A stretch of 64,000 nt of DNA. It comes from Clostridium manihotivorum. Lineage in GTDB: Bacteria; Bacillota; Clostridia; Clostridiales; Clostridiaceae. The position numbers and the translations under genes were made by a program. The DNA lies in the NCBI RefSeq assembly GCF_004015185.1, contig NZ_CP025746.1:496001-560000 (forward strand), read 5' to 3'. Below the pieces are notes generated by a model. The model was not told where the DNA came from. It worked only from the letters and a program-made list of their open reading frames with translations, and searched no databases. Shown here piece after piece: positions 36,082 to 44,935 of the stretch (position 1 is the first letter of the stretch; every line of letters begins with the position of its first letter).

Positions 36082-37872
36082 GTGAAAAATCAAGTAAGTT
36101 TATGTATGATAGTTAAAAATGAGGAAGAATACCTACCAAGATGTTTAGCTAGTATCAAGGATATTGTGGATGAAATTATAATAGTAGACACTGGTTCCAC
36201 AGATAGAACTTTAGAGATTGCCAAAAGTTTTAATGCTAAGACGTACTTTTTTAAATGGAATAATAACTTTAGTGAGGCCAGAAATGAGTCCTTAAAGCAT
36301 GCTTCAAAGGACTGGATTCTAATAATGGATGCAGATGAAGAATTATATAAAGAGGACCAAGAGCTTGTAAGGATATTGTTAAACAGCAAGCTTGATGAAA
36401 ATGCTATATATAACTTCCAAGGAGTAAGTTATTGCGGCAATTATATAGATGAGAATAATAAGATTATAAATCTTAATCCAAGATTATTTAAAAACAACAT
36501 TGGCCTCCATTATGAAGGTGCTATCCATAATCAGTTAGCCTACAGCGAAAACAACTATCATGTTATTTGCGAGGATGTAAAAGTACATCATTACGGATAT
36601 CTAAATAAGAGAATCGCATCAACAGATAAAAGGAATAGAAATTTAACTATACTAACCAATCAACTAAAAAAGCATCCAAATGATAAATTTGTTTTGTTTA
36701 ATTTAGGTAATGAATATGCTGCCTTAGGAGATTTAGAGAAGGCACTAGAGTTTTATTATAAATGTTATGATAATTTTAATCCCGATGTAGGATTTGGCTA
36801 TGCGCTCCTTATTAGGATGGTGTATGTTAACTTCGATATAGGTAAATATGATGAATCTCTAAGACTTATAGGTGAAGGAATTAACTATTATCCTGAGTGC
36901 ACTGATCTATATTTTTTAAAAGCTGAGAACTATAAAATATTGGGAAAACCAACTTTGCAGATAAAGGCCTTAGAGAAATGTATTGAATTAGGAGAACCGC
37001 CAGCTAACCTAAAATTTTTTGATGGAACTGGAGGGGTAAAGGCTTTTAATGAATTAGGAAATATTTATTATGAACTAAGAGATTTTGAAACTGCTTATAA
37101 CTATTATATTGAGGCTTTAAAAGCAGATACTAGCTTTATAGATCCTATTTATAATATTGTGCATATTCTAAAACTTGAAAATAAAAGTATAAGTGAAATT
37201 AAGACTATAGTTGAGAGTTTTTTTGATGTTTCTTGTGAAAGCTATATTCTTATGGCTGATTTGTTTTTTAAAGAAGGAGATTACAATACAGCTTTAGAGT
37301 ATTTAAATAAATGTAATGATGATTCGCTTGAGGAAAGAGTAAATGTGCTTAAAGCAAGATGTTTTATAAGAATAGGTGGTTTTGAAGACTGTATAGCATT
37401 AACAGAAATAAATAAGAAAGAGCCAGCTTATATAGAGTTTTTCTTCAGTAAGTTTATAAGCTATATATTATTAGAGAGATATAATGATGCGTATAAGCTT
37501 CTTAAAGAGATAAAAAAAGAAGAGAAGACAAGAGAGTCTTATAAAAGGAGAATAGACATCTATGAGCAACTTATAAAATTATTTATAAAAGAACCAACAA
37601 CAATACTAAGTAGAGATGAAAATGAACATGAATACCTAGATATCGTAATGGAGATTTGTGAAATAATGCTTATAAATAAGCGGTATGATGAGTTATCTAT
37701 AGCAGTAAATCTAGGAAACCTAGTGAGTAATAGATCCATGCTTCTTTCACTTGGGAAGCTTTATTATAGAAATGGATATCTTGAATTGGCTAAAAAGGAG
37801 ATACTAAGATCAATTAAAGAATTTGATATATATGATAGCGGAGGATTAGATATATTAAAAATATTAAGCTAA
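36082..37872 (+). CDS. family 2 glycosyltransferase with C-terminal TPR repeats
   Basis: 596 residues. Residues 1-235 form a SunS-like GT-A domain: VSLCMIVKNEEEYLPRCLAS, VDTGSTDRTLEIA, the metal site ILIMDADEEL, and VKVHHYGY near the end. From about 195 onward TPR-like pairs follow (LFNLGNEYAALGDLEKALEFY, FNELGNIYYELRDFETAYNYY, SFIDPIYNIVHIL). This class glycosylates polypeptides or surface polymers. It starts at GTG 36082 with GGGAGG upstream and lies 20 bp after wbpA, so the two are probably one operon. It has the opposite domain order to the TPR-GT at 29888. Confidence 0.87.
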   Translation: MKNQVSLCMIVKNEEEYLPRCLASIKDIVDEIIIVDTGSTDRTLEIAKSFNAKTYFFKWNNNFSEARNESLKHASKDWILIMDADEELYKEDQELVRILLNSKLDENAIYNFQGVSYCGNYIDENNKIINLNPRLFKNNIGLHYEGAIHNQLAYSENNYHVICEDVKVHHYGYLNKRIASTDKRNRNLTILTNQLKKHPNDKFVLFNLGNEYAALGDLEKALEFYYKCYDNFNPDVGFGYALLIRMVYVNFDIGKYDESLRLIGEGINYYPECTDLYFLKAENYKILGKPTLQIKALEKCIELGEPPANLKFFDGTGGVKAFNELGNIYYELRDFETAYNYYIEALKADTSFIDPIYNIVHILKLENKSISEIKTIVESFFDVSCESYILMADLFFKEGDYNTALEYLNKCNDDSLEERVNVLKARCFIRIGGFEDCIALTEINKKEPAYIEFFFSKFISYILLERYNDAYKLLKEIKKEEKTRESYKRRIDIYEQLIKLFIKEPTTILSRDENEHEYLDIVMEICEIMLINKRYDELSIAVNLGNLVSNRSMLLSLGKLYYRNGYLELAKKEILRSIKEFDIYDSGGLDILKILS

Positions 37873-37906
37873 GCATCTAAATATTGTTTAAATATGCTAC
37901 TAATTG

Positions 37907-37953
37907 AGGCTACACATGTAAGTAAAATCATTTATTATACATGTGTGGCCTTA
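37907..37953. terminator. bidirectional terminator
   Basis: AGGCTACACATGT pairs with ACATGTGTGGCCT (one G-U pair) between the convergent glycosyltransferase and DNRLRE-protein genes. Confidence 0.8.
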
Positions 37954-37997
37954 TTACTTAATTTCAACACGGTACTTTAACAGCTTATTGGCTAAAG

Positions 37998-38819
37998 TCA
38001 CTCAGAGTAGGAACCACTAAAAGTTACTGTTTCTTTATCTCCTGGATTTGGCTTAGGATTTATAGTTATACTATAGGTTTTATCTATATTAAGGGGAGTA
38101 TTCTTCCCTAAATTGTCATACTCATCTACTACATAATAGTTGTCTGTGTTGCCAGTAGATTGCCTTTCTACAGCAACATTTATTAGAGCGTTATATTTTG
38201 CGTTAACTGCTACTGTTCCTGTAACCTGAACCTGCTCCACTGAAGGTATTCCAGTTTTAACAGGTGGATTAGGCTGGCTAGGCGGAGTATAGCTAATAAA
38301 AATTGGTTTCTGAGGAATAGGGGTGAAAGTAATTTTTATAAAGGGTATTAAATATATATCTTTGCTTATAGCTGAGCCAAAGGCTGCAGAAATATCGTTG
38401 TTTTTACCAAATAACATAAGGCAAGTACTTCTTTTTGCATTATTTATCCAAGCTGAAATAATATAGGTTATAGCTGCTTTAACATGGACTTGAGAAGTAA
38501 TAGGATAGAAGTAAGTCGGATTACATGCATCTATTTGCGGTTGATTACTATAGGTTGAGTAGCTACTGAAGTAGCCGCATGGGTAGATGCCAAATACCTT
38601 ACTTAAATCATTGTAAAAGTTATTGGCTTTAAACATTACTAGTTCTGCATAACTAATAGCTACGTTGCTTGGTATGGTGGATATATCAAAAAAAAGGTAA
38701 CTAATATATTTATTTACGCCATCACTACCTACTAATAGTATATCTTCATTGATATTTCCATTTGGAAGTTTATCTGTAAGAGTAATACTTTTATTAGCAG
38801 GAATTATGATACTAGCCAA
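37998..38819 (-). CDS. DNRLRE-like beta-rich structural protein
   Basis: 273 residues without a signal peptide or TM segment. Residues 10-165 resemble a DNRLRE (TGF-propeptide-like) beta domain: YISYLFFDISTIPSNVAISYAELVMF is cut here, followed by ITSQVHVKAAITYIISAWINN. A Pro-rich linker (PPSQPNPPVKTG, about 190-202) leads to a C-terminal domain (VQVTGTVAVNAKYNALINVA through ETVTFSGSYS) that shares its pattern with the 98-residue protein at 39044. The TTG at 38819 is preferred over GTG 38828 for spacing to AGAGGTG. It is probably a cytosol-assembled surface component, possibly of the spore. Confidence 0.7.
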   Translation of the reverse strand: MASIIIPANKSITLTDKLPNGNINEDILLVGSDGVNKYISYLFFDISTIPSNVAISYAELVMFKANNFYNDLSKVFGIYPCGYFSSYSTYSNQPQIDACNPTYFYPITSQVHVKAAITYIISAWINNAKRSTCLMLFGKNNDISAAFGSAISKDIYLIPFIKITFTPIPQKPIFISYTPPSQPNPPVKTGIPSVEQVQVTGTVAVNAKYNALINVAVERQSTGNTDNYYVVDEYDNLGKNTPLNIDKTYSITINPKPNPGDKETVTFSGSYSE

Positions 38820-38847
38820 GAGATTCACCTCTCTTCTCAGTTATATA

Positions 38848-38888
38848 AAAATATGGAGCCAGATATTATATATCTCACTCCATATTTA
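38848..38888 (-). terminator. terminator between the two structural-protein genes
   Basis: On the minus strand, AAATATGGAG pairs with CTCCATATTT, followed by TTATA. Some read-through into the DNRLRE gene is likely, since no clear promoter follows. Confidence 0.6.
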
Positions 38889-39043
38889 TATTAATATTTT
38901 CTATTTTAATTCTTATTTCTTTAAAATTAATATTGGGTAGGAGTAATTCTATTAGATATATTACTTCAAAAATATATTATCTGAGGCTTTTTATATTTTC
39001 AATTTAATGCTCTAATTTTTATATTCAAAACATTAAAGAATTA

Positions 39044-39340
39044 TTATGGTGTTTGTGATAATCCCCAAGTAACGTCAATTGTGTCTCTAACTTCTCTCTT
39101 AGGAACTATGGTTAAGGTTGTTGTAACGTTATAGGTTGCTGTAGTGCTAGTTGGATTGCTTATTGCAAAAGTCTTTTTAAAGTTTGTTAAAGTTCTAGGG
39201 TAGGTAAGACTAGTGCTACTAGCAGCAACATTTATTGTAATATATCCTGCATAACGAGGAATAAGTGTTCCAGTAGCTTGTACGGTATAGAGTGAACCAG
39301 TTTCAGGGGTATCAAAATGCAAGGTTGCATCTGCTGCCAA
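39044..39340 (-). CDS. small Thr-rich beta protein, candidate spore-surface component
   Basis: 98 residues, unusually rich in Thr and Ser, with no cysteine, signal peptide or TM helix. The alternating pattern (ATGTLIPRYAGYITINVA, ATYNVTTTLTIVP, DTIDVTWGLS) suggests a beta sandwich. It aligns with the C-terminal domain of the DNRLRE protein downstream (VQ-TGT, INVA, TY-V/I-T, D-V-T). The high Thr content makes it a plausible O-glycosylation target of the flanking transferases. ATG 39340 follows AAGGAG on the minus strand, and a full sigma-K match is located upstream. Confidence 0.7.
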   Translation of the reverse strand: MAADATLHFDTPETGSLYTVQATGTLIPRYAGYITINVAASSTSLTYPRTLTNFKKTFAISNPTSTTATYNVTTTLTIVPKREVRDTIDVTWGLSQTP

Positions 39341-39412
39341 AATAATCAGCTCCTTTTATCTTAATTTGTTTATTGCGATATCATCTTATGAGTTAAAATG
39401 GTATCTTTATAT

Positions 39413-39439
39413 TAATATATGATTTTAAAACAATAGTGT
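39413..39439 (-). promoter_or_regulatory. candidate sigma-K promoter of the 98-residue protein gene
   Basis: Read on the minus strand: AC (39439-39438), 16 bp, CATATATTA (39421-39413). It fits AC-N16-CATANNNTA and places the start codon about 70 bp downstream. Confidence 0.55.
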
Positions 39440-39608
39440 GAACTATTTGTCTATTCATTTAACTTATCTAAGTCTATGACATAGCAAGGTATCTAAAATG
39501 CTGTGTTTTGCATATAGTAAAGTGTATCTTAGTTTACAAAGATTAAGGGAAATTGATTTATTTATCTATTATAATTTTATGAATAAAAATTAATGAAGGT
39601 GAAATAGT

Positions 39609-40796
39609 GTGAACATTCCTCTTATTGATTTAAAAGCTCAATATAAAAGCTTAGAGAAAGATATAAATAAGGCAGTGCTAGAAGTTTTGTCTTCTTCTGA
39701 ATATATAATGGGAAAACAGGTTAAAGAATTTGAAGAAGAATTTGCAAGTTGTTTAAAAGTAAGAAATGCAGTTTCAGTAGCCAATGGAACAGATGCACTT
39801 ATAATTGCAATGAAGGCTTTAGGTATAAAGGAGGGTGATGAGGTAATAACAACTCCATTCACCTTTTTTTCAACTGCGGAAAGCATATCTATGGTAGGGG
39901 CAAAGCCTGTATTTGTGAATATTGATGTTAATACCTTCAATATAGATTGCTCAAAGCTTATTAATAAGATAACTGATAAAACAAAAGCTATACTTCCTGT
40001 ACATTTATTTGGACTACCTGCGAATATGAAGGAGATACTATCTATAGCTGAGGATAATGGATTATATGTTATAGAAGATGCATGTCAAGCTATTGGAGCA
40101 GAGTATGACGGTAAAAAGGTAGGAACATTAGGTGATGCAGCTTGTTTCTCGTTTTTTCCTACAAAGAATTTGAGCTGCGCTGGAGATGGAGGCATGATAG
40201 TCACAAATAAGGATGATATAGCAGACATTGCTAGAGCTATTAGAGCTCACGGCAGCGGAGCTTATGGTAAAAGGGCATACAACCTTATGAATGACATTCA
40301 TGAAGAGTTAGAAGTTAATAATAGTGAAAGTACCGTATATAATCCTACAAAGTATTATAACTAGATTGTGGGATGTAACTCTAGGCTAGATACTATCCAA
40401 GCAGCTATCCTCAGAGTAAAACTGAAAAAAATAGGTGAATGGAACCATGAGAGAAGAAAAAATGCTGCTTTTTATAATAGTAATATACTTAATAATATTA
40501 TAGAAAAGCCAAAGGATAACATTGAATCGAAGCATGTCTATCACATGTATGTAGTTAAGAGTGACTATAGAGATAAGCTCAGTTACTATCTTAAGGAAAA
40601 AGGTATAGCTACAGGTGTATATTACCCTATACCACTACATCTTCAGAAAGTCTACGTCGATCTAGGGTATAAGGAAGGTGATTTACCTAACGCAGAATAT
40701 GTATCTAAAAGGACATTAGCTATACCAATATATCCAGAGCTGTCCTTGGAAGAAAAGCAGTATATTGTAGATACTATAAATAATTTCGAGGTGTAA
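39609..40796 (+). pseudogene. wbpE: DegT/WbpE-type PLP aminotransferase interrupted by a TAG stop
   Basis: The protein is complete apart from a TAG at 40362-40364, in frame between KYYN and IVGCNSRLD. Before it lie IPLIDLKAQYKSLEKDI, the PLP pocket GTDALIIAMKALG and the lysine site FFPTKNLSC (about residue 184); after it the C-terminal 143 codons continue with no shift. Related enzymes have an aromatic residue at this place, so a TAY-to-TAG change is likely. There is no ribosome site near the next GTG (40368). If the stop is real the 3-keto-sugar transaminase is lost unless it is suppressed. GTG 39609, with GAAGGTGA upstream, is the start. Confidence 0.85.
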
Positions 40797-40803
40797 AAGT
40801 AAA

Positions 40804-41385
40804 GTGGATAACAATTATTTTGTTCATGCTTCTTCATATGTAGATGAGCCTTCCGTCATAGGAGAAGGCACAAAGATATGGCACTTTTCTCATGTGATGA
40901 AGGATTGCATTATAGGGCGTGATTGTAATATAGGACAGAATGTATATATATCATCTGAGGTTATTATAGGGGACAGGGTAAAGATACAGAATAACGTATC
41001 AGTTTATTCCGGTGTAATCTGTGAAGATGATGTGTTTTTAGGGCCTTCCTGTGTTTTTACTAATGTTATAAATCCTAGAAGCTTTATAGAAAGAAAGAAG
41101 GAGTATAAGCGCACTTTAATAGGAATGGGTGCAAGTATAGGTGCCAATGCTACAATTGTATGCGGAAATAATATAGGTAAATATGCTTTAGTAGGTGCTG
41201 GTTCAGTTATTACAAAGGATGTTCCAGACTACGGGGTTATGGTAGGGAACCCAGGAAAATTGATAGGATATGTTTGCAAATGTGGACAAAGGTTAAATTT
41301 TGTGGATAAAAAACATGAAACCTGCAGCAGCTGTGGAAAATTATATTTAATGATCAATGGAATAGTAAGGTGTGTAGAAAAATGA
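40804..41385 (+). CDS. wbpD: UDP-2-acetamido-3-amino-uronate N-acetyltransferase
   Basis: 193 residues. A left-handed beta-helix (GEGTKIWHFSHVMKDCIIG is cut here, then DRVKIQNNVSVYSGVICEDD, GPSCVFTNVINPRS) with the WHFSH and NNVS motifs of WbpD/WlbB. The tail after residue 155 carries four cysteines in two CxCG/CSSCG pairs, probably a zinc ribbon, as seen in longer homologues. It acetylates the 3-amino group after WbpE. Start GTG 40804. The next gene begins four bases before its stop (ATGA). Confidence 0.88.
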   Translation: MDNNYFVHASSYVDEPSVIGEGTKIWHFSHVMKDCIIGRDCNIGQNVYISSEVIIGDRVKIQNNVSVYSGVICEDDVFLGPSCVFTNVINPRSFIERKKEYKRTLIGMGASIGANATIVCGNNIGKYALVGAGSVITKDVPDYGVMVGNPGKLIGYVCKCGQRLNFVDKKHETCSSCGKLYLMINGIVRCVEK

Positions 41386-42485
41386 ATAGGTATAGATTTG
41401 CAATAATAGGCTGTGGACGAATATCTTATAAGCATGTTGAAGCAATTGCAGCTAATAAAAATGAAGGTATATTAGTATGTGTTTGCGATATTGTAGAAGA
41501 AAGAGCTGTAAGCAAAGCTAAACAATATAAAGAAAAATGTCCACCTGAGCAGTTGCCTAAGGTATATACTGACTACCAGGAAATGATAGAAAAGGAACAG
41601 ATAGATATTATAACCATAGCAACAGAGAGTGGCTACCATGCTGAAATAGCAGTTTACTGTATGAATAAAGGAATAAATGTCATATGTGAAAAACCAATGG
41701 CCTTATCCATTGAGGATGCTGACAATATGATATGTATTGCCAAATTAAATAATGTAAAGCTCTGTATTTGTCATCAAAATAGATTTAATTCATCTATTCA
41801 ACTATTAAGAAAAGCAGTTGAAAAAAATAGGTTTGGTAGGCTGATAAGCGGAACAGCTCGCATACTTTGGAATAGAGATATGGACTATTATACTCAGGCT
41901 AAGTGGAGAGGCACTTGGGAGTTAGATGGCGGAGCTTTGATGAATCAGTGTATTCATGATATAGACTTGCTTCAATGGATGCTTGGAGGACAAATTGATA
42001 CAGTTTATGCTCAGTGCGATACCTTTTTACGCAAGATAGATGCAGAGGATTTTGGGGCTATAATAATTAGGTTTAAAAATGGTGCTATAGGCATGGTTGA
42101 AGGAACAACTTGCATATATCCAAGGAACCTGAAGGAGACTTTAGACATATTTGGAGAGAAGGGAACTGTGTCAATAGGAGGAATTGCTGTTAATAAGATA
42201 GATACCTGGAGTTTTGAAGATGAAAGCCAGGATAATGAATTTATATCTAAGTTTAGTTCAAAAGATCCTGATACTGTTTATGGTTTTGGACATAAGTTTC
42301 TCTTTAAGGATATGATTAATGCCATTAGAGAAAATAAAACTCCATATGTAGATGGTGAAGAAGGAAAAAAGGCTATGGCGATAGTATTAGCCGCCTACAA
42401 GTCAAGGCTAACAGGTAAGGAAGTTAAGTTTCCATTAGAGTGGTTCTCAACTTTGGATATGAAAGGTTTCACTGGAAAAGGTTAA
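41382..42485 (+). CDS. wbpB: UDP-N-acetyl-glucosaminuronate 3-dehydrogenase (GFO/IDH/MocA)
   Basis: 367 residues. YRFAIIGCGRISYKHVEAI binds NAD(P). VICEKPMALSIEDA has the conserved EKP lysine. The C-terminal sheet contains LDGGALMNQCIHDIDLLQWML, with the active-site histidine. It matches WbpB/WlbA, which oxidises UDP-GlcNAcA at C3. ATG 41382 overlaps the wbpD stop, with AAGG just upstream. With WbpA, WbpE and WbpD it gives UDP-2,3-diacetamido-2,3-dideoxy-glucuronate. Confidence 0.87.
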   Translation: MNRYRFAIIGCGRISYKHVEAIAANKNEGILVCVCDIVEERAVSKAKQYKEKCPPEQLPKVYTDYQEMIEKEQIDIITIATESGYHAEIAVYCMNKGINVICEKPMALSIEDADNMICIAKLNNVKLCICHQNRFNSSIQLLRKAVEKNRFGRLISGTARILWNRDMDYYTQAKWRGTWELDGGALMNQCIHDIDLLQWMLGGQIDTVYAQCDTFLRKIDAEDFGAIIIRFKNGAIGMVEGTTCIYPRNLKETLDIFGEKGTVSIGGIAVNKIDTWSFEDESQDNEFISKFSSKDPDTVYGFGHKFLFKDMINAIRENKTPYVDGEEGKKAMAIVLAAYKSRLTGKEVKFPLEWFSTLDMKGFTGKG

Positions 42486-42610
42486 TGGCTATTAAAAGAC
42501 TAGTTTAAATCAATGGACTAATCATCTTATGTTTTAATGAGCCTACAAAAAGAATTAGTAAACGTACCTAAGATATTTTCTAGAGTTTGATTACTTTATT
42601 AGAAACTAAT

Positions 42611-42703
42611 AAATATGTGCCTATTGAGTGTAATAAGTTGTAGTTTTGGCCCCTAGTTGAGAGGAGGGAACATAACTTTTACAAAGCTAGGCACATATTT
42701 TTT
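42611..42703 (+). terminator. long-loop terminator
   Basis: AAATATGTGCCTA (42611-42623) pairs perfectly with TAGGCACATATTT (42688-42700), followed by TTT. It lies between convergent wbpB and the EcsC-type gene. The upstream part of the gap (42510-42560) holds a faint fragment of the hairpin element seen at 8471. Confidence 0.6.
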
Positions 42704-43418
42704 ACTTTAATAACCTCATTCTATAACAGTTCATAGCTGTCTCACCAAGTTTATCTAAAAGCTTAGAATTTACATAGGCACCTACAAAAGCTCCTATGGC
42801 AGGAAGCATCTGTAGTAACTTAGCTAAGTCAATATAATCCCTATATTCTTGCTGAAAGGTCTGCCAGTCAAACTTATTGATATCTTCAGGAAGAGTCTCT
42901 GAGTAACTATCCCAGTTCTCAATTTCAGAGAAGATTTTATTTATATGCTCCTGACTGGAAAAGGCTAGCTGGAATACATGAAGTATAAACAATCTTTCCT
43001 TATAATCTTTAACATCAAAACCGTATACTGAGGCTACATCAAAAAGAAACTTAAACTTTATACTTAATAATAAGGGAAAGTCAGCAAGACCTACTAAAAA
43101 TCCGCCAGCACCAGTTCCAGCACCTTCTATCATAGCTGTAGTTTTATAGGTTTCTAGCTTTTTTCTTACTAATTCTTCTCTATCATAAAAACTCATATCA
43201 GAATATGTTTTTTTAGTTATGAATTCTGAACCGGATATAACAGCCTTTGATATATTTTTTATGGCTTCAGTCATAATAGTATGATATTTTTCTGGGAGTA
43301 TACTATTTATCTTCTTTTGACTGCCTTTTGTAAGTTTATCTATCACAGAAGGTTTTTTAATTACTTTGGATTTCCAATGCTTTAGTTCTGCTCTCGCATG
43401 ATCTTTATAGTGTTTCAT
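42702..43418 (-). CDS. EcsC-family protein
   Basis: 238 residues. The Gly-rich MIEGAGTGAGGFLVGLADFP followed by LLLSIKFKFLFDVASVYGFD is the EcsC family core, and LPAIGAFVGAYVNSKLLDKLGE is the conserved C-terminal segment. The family has moderately hydrophobic helices and an unknown role, sometimes linked to membrane-associated stress. It starts at ATG 43418, with AAAGGAGAGA upstream. Confidence 0.8.
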   Translation of the reverse strand: MKHYKDHARAELKHWKSKVIKKPSVIDKLTKGSQKKINSILPEKYHTIMTEAIKNISKAVISGSEFITKKTYSDMSFYDREELVRKKLETYKTTAMIEGAGTGAGGFLVGLADFPLLLSIKFKFLFDVASVYGFDVKDYKERLFILHVFQLAFSSQEHINKIFSEIENWDSYSETLPEDINKFDWQTFQQEYRDYIDLAKLLQMLPAIGAFVGAYVNSKLLDKLGETAMNCYRMRLLK

Positions 43419-43845
43419 ATATAAAGAAGTCTCTCCTTTTCAAAGTGATTTGTTTAAAGGCATCTAAACAATAAATTAATACAATGATTATAGCATTAAG
43501 GGCATTAAACTTATTATTATATATTATTTAATATTCACCAACTTTGTGGATGTGATATATAAAACTAAATTCATTATAGATAAATCATTTCTAATAGAAT
43601 TTATATTTTAAGATTCTAGTACCAAAGGTCAGAAGAATGCTAAAAATAGATTGGTGACAGAAGTAGCACATCTTTATTTATTCTGAGTAGTTTTATCGTT
43701 ATTATCCAATAATACTATCTATATACTAAAAGTTTATATTTTATTTACAAGTAGGCTGTTTATAAAACCTTTACAGTCAGAGGTGAAAGTGATATTATTA
43801 ATATAAGCAAAAGTTAATAAAATAAGCATATGTTAGGGTGATGCT
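43419..43845. other. 427-bp intergenic region with no recognised feature
   Basis: Between divergent ecsC-like and psuK genes. AT-rich. No open frame, repeat or clear promoter pair could be assigned. Confidence 0.4.
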
Positions 43846-44934
43846 ATGACAAACAGAGAGCAGGAAATTTTACAGATTATAAGAAAAAATCCTATGATAT
43901 CGCAAAAGGAACTAGCAAATATCTTAGGAATAACCAGATCTTCGGTAGCGGTACACATAACTAATTTAATAAAAAAAGGTAGCATTGTAGGAAAAGGTTA
44001 TGTGGTTAAGGAAAGTCAATATGCTACAGTTGTAGGTGGAGCTAATATAGATATTCAAGGCTTCCCTAGTAACAAATTAATTTTTAAAGACTCCAATATA
44101 GGAACAGTTAAGCACTCCTTAGGTGGTGTTGGAAGAAACATCGCTGAAAACATGGTTAGACTAGGCATTGCTACTAAGTTTCTATCAGTGGTAGGAGAAG
44201 ATGTCTATGGCCAAAAGGTACTTGATGAAGGTAGAAGCTTAGGCCTTGATGTTAAGGATGTTATGGTAGCCCAGGGGCAAAGTACATCTTCCTATCTTTC
44301 AATTTTAGATGAGACTGGTGATATGGCCGTAGCTATATCTCATATGGAAGTTATGGAGAAGCTTGATGTTAATTATGTATTAAGCAAGAAGCATGTGCTT
44401 GAGAACTCAGCAATTACTGTTGTGGATACAAACCTAAGGGAAGATGTTATAAGGCATATAGCTAATAATTACAAAGAAAACAAGTTGTTTTTAGATACTG
44501 TTTCTACTGCAAAGGCCATAAAGGTAAAGGAAATAATAGGTGCTTTTCATACCATAAAGCCTAATAAGCTGGAGGCTGAGATACTAAGTGGAATAAAGAT
44601 TGAAGATGAAGCTAGCTTAAAAAAAGCTGGAAGATACTTTATAAATGCAGGCGTTAATAATGTATTTATAAGCCTTGGTTCAGATGGCACTTATTACACA
44701 GATGGCAAAGAAGACGGACATATAGAAGGTAAAGCGATAAAGGTAGTGAATGCTACAGGTGCTGGAGATGCATTTATAGCAGGTCTAGTTTATGGTGAAC
44801 TAAATAACCTTAGCATAAAGGAAAAAGCTATATTTGGAAATGCTGCAGCTATAATGGCCTTAAGTCATGAGAATACAATAAACCCTAATATAACAGTGGA
44901 TAATATATATAAATTAATTGAGGAGGAATTTTAA
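43846..44934 (+). CDS. psuK: pseudouridine kinase with N-terminal HTH (PfkB family)
   Basis: 362 residues. Residues 1-60 form a winged-helix/LexA-like HTH (QKELANILGITRSSVAVHI). From 62 the PfkB sugar-kinase domain follows: VVGGANIDIQGFP, SLGGVGRNIAENMVRLG, and the C-terminal DTVSTAKA, IKPNKLEAE, VNATGAGDAFIAGLVYGE with the catalytic aspartate. This HTH-kinase architecture occurs with PsuG in pseudouridine catabolism, and psuG follows one base after its stop. It phosphorylates pseudouridine to the 5'-phosphate. Confidence 0.87.
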   Translation: MTNREQEILQIIRKNPMISQKELANILGITRSSVAVHITNLIKKGSIVGKGYVVKESQYATVVGGANIDIQGFPSNKLIFKDSNIGTVKHSLGGVGRNIAENMVRLGIATKFLSVVGEDVYGQKVLDEGRSLGLDVKDVMVAQGQSTSSYLSILDETGDMAVAISHMEVMEKLDVNYVLSKKHVLENSAITVVDTNLREDVIRHIANNYKENKLFLDTVSTAKAIKVKEIIGAFHTIKPNKLEAEILSGIKIEDEASLKKAGRYFINAGVNNVFISLGSDGTYYTDGKEDGHIEGKAIKVVNATGAGDAFIAGLVYGELNNLSIKEKAIFGNAAAIMALSHENTINPNITVDNIYKLIEEEF

Positions 44935-44935
44935 A

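Noticed and set aside
38749-38940. Plus-strand open frame opposite the DNRLRE gene start
   Set aside because: No ribosome site, crosses a terminator hairpin, and lies opposite a better-supported gene.
39511-39519. Sigma-K promoter before wbpE
   Set aside because: CATATAGTA matches the -10 pattern but the -35 AC is missing at the right distance.
40362-40364. TAG as a pyrrolysine codon in wbpE
   Set aside because: The enzyme family does not use pyrrolysine, no PYLIS-like context or pyl genes are seen, and a single-base change from TAT or TAC explains it.
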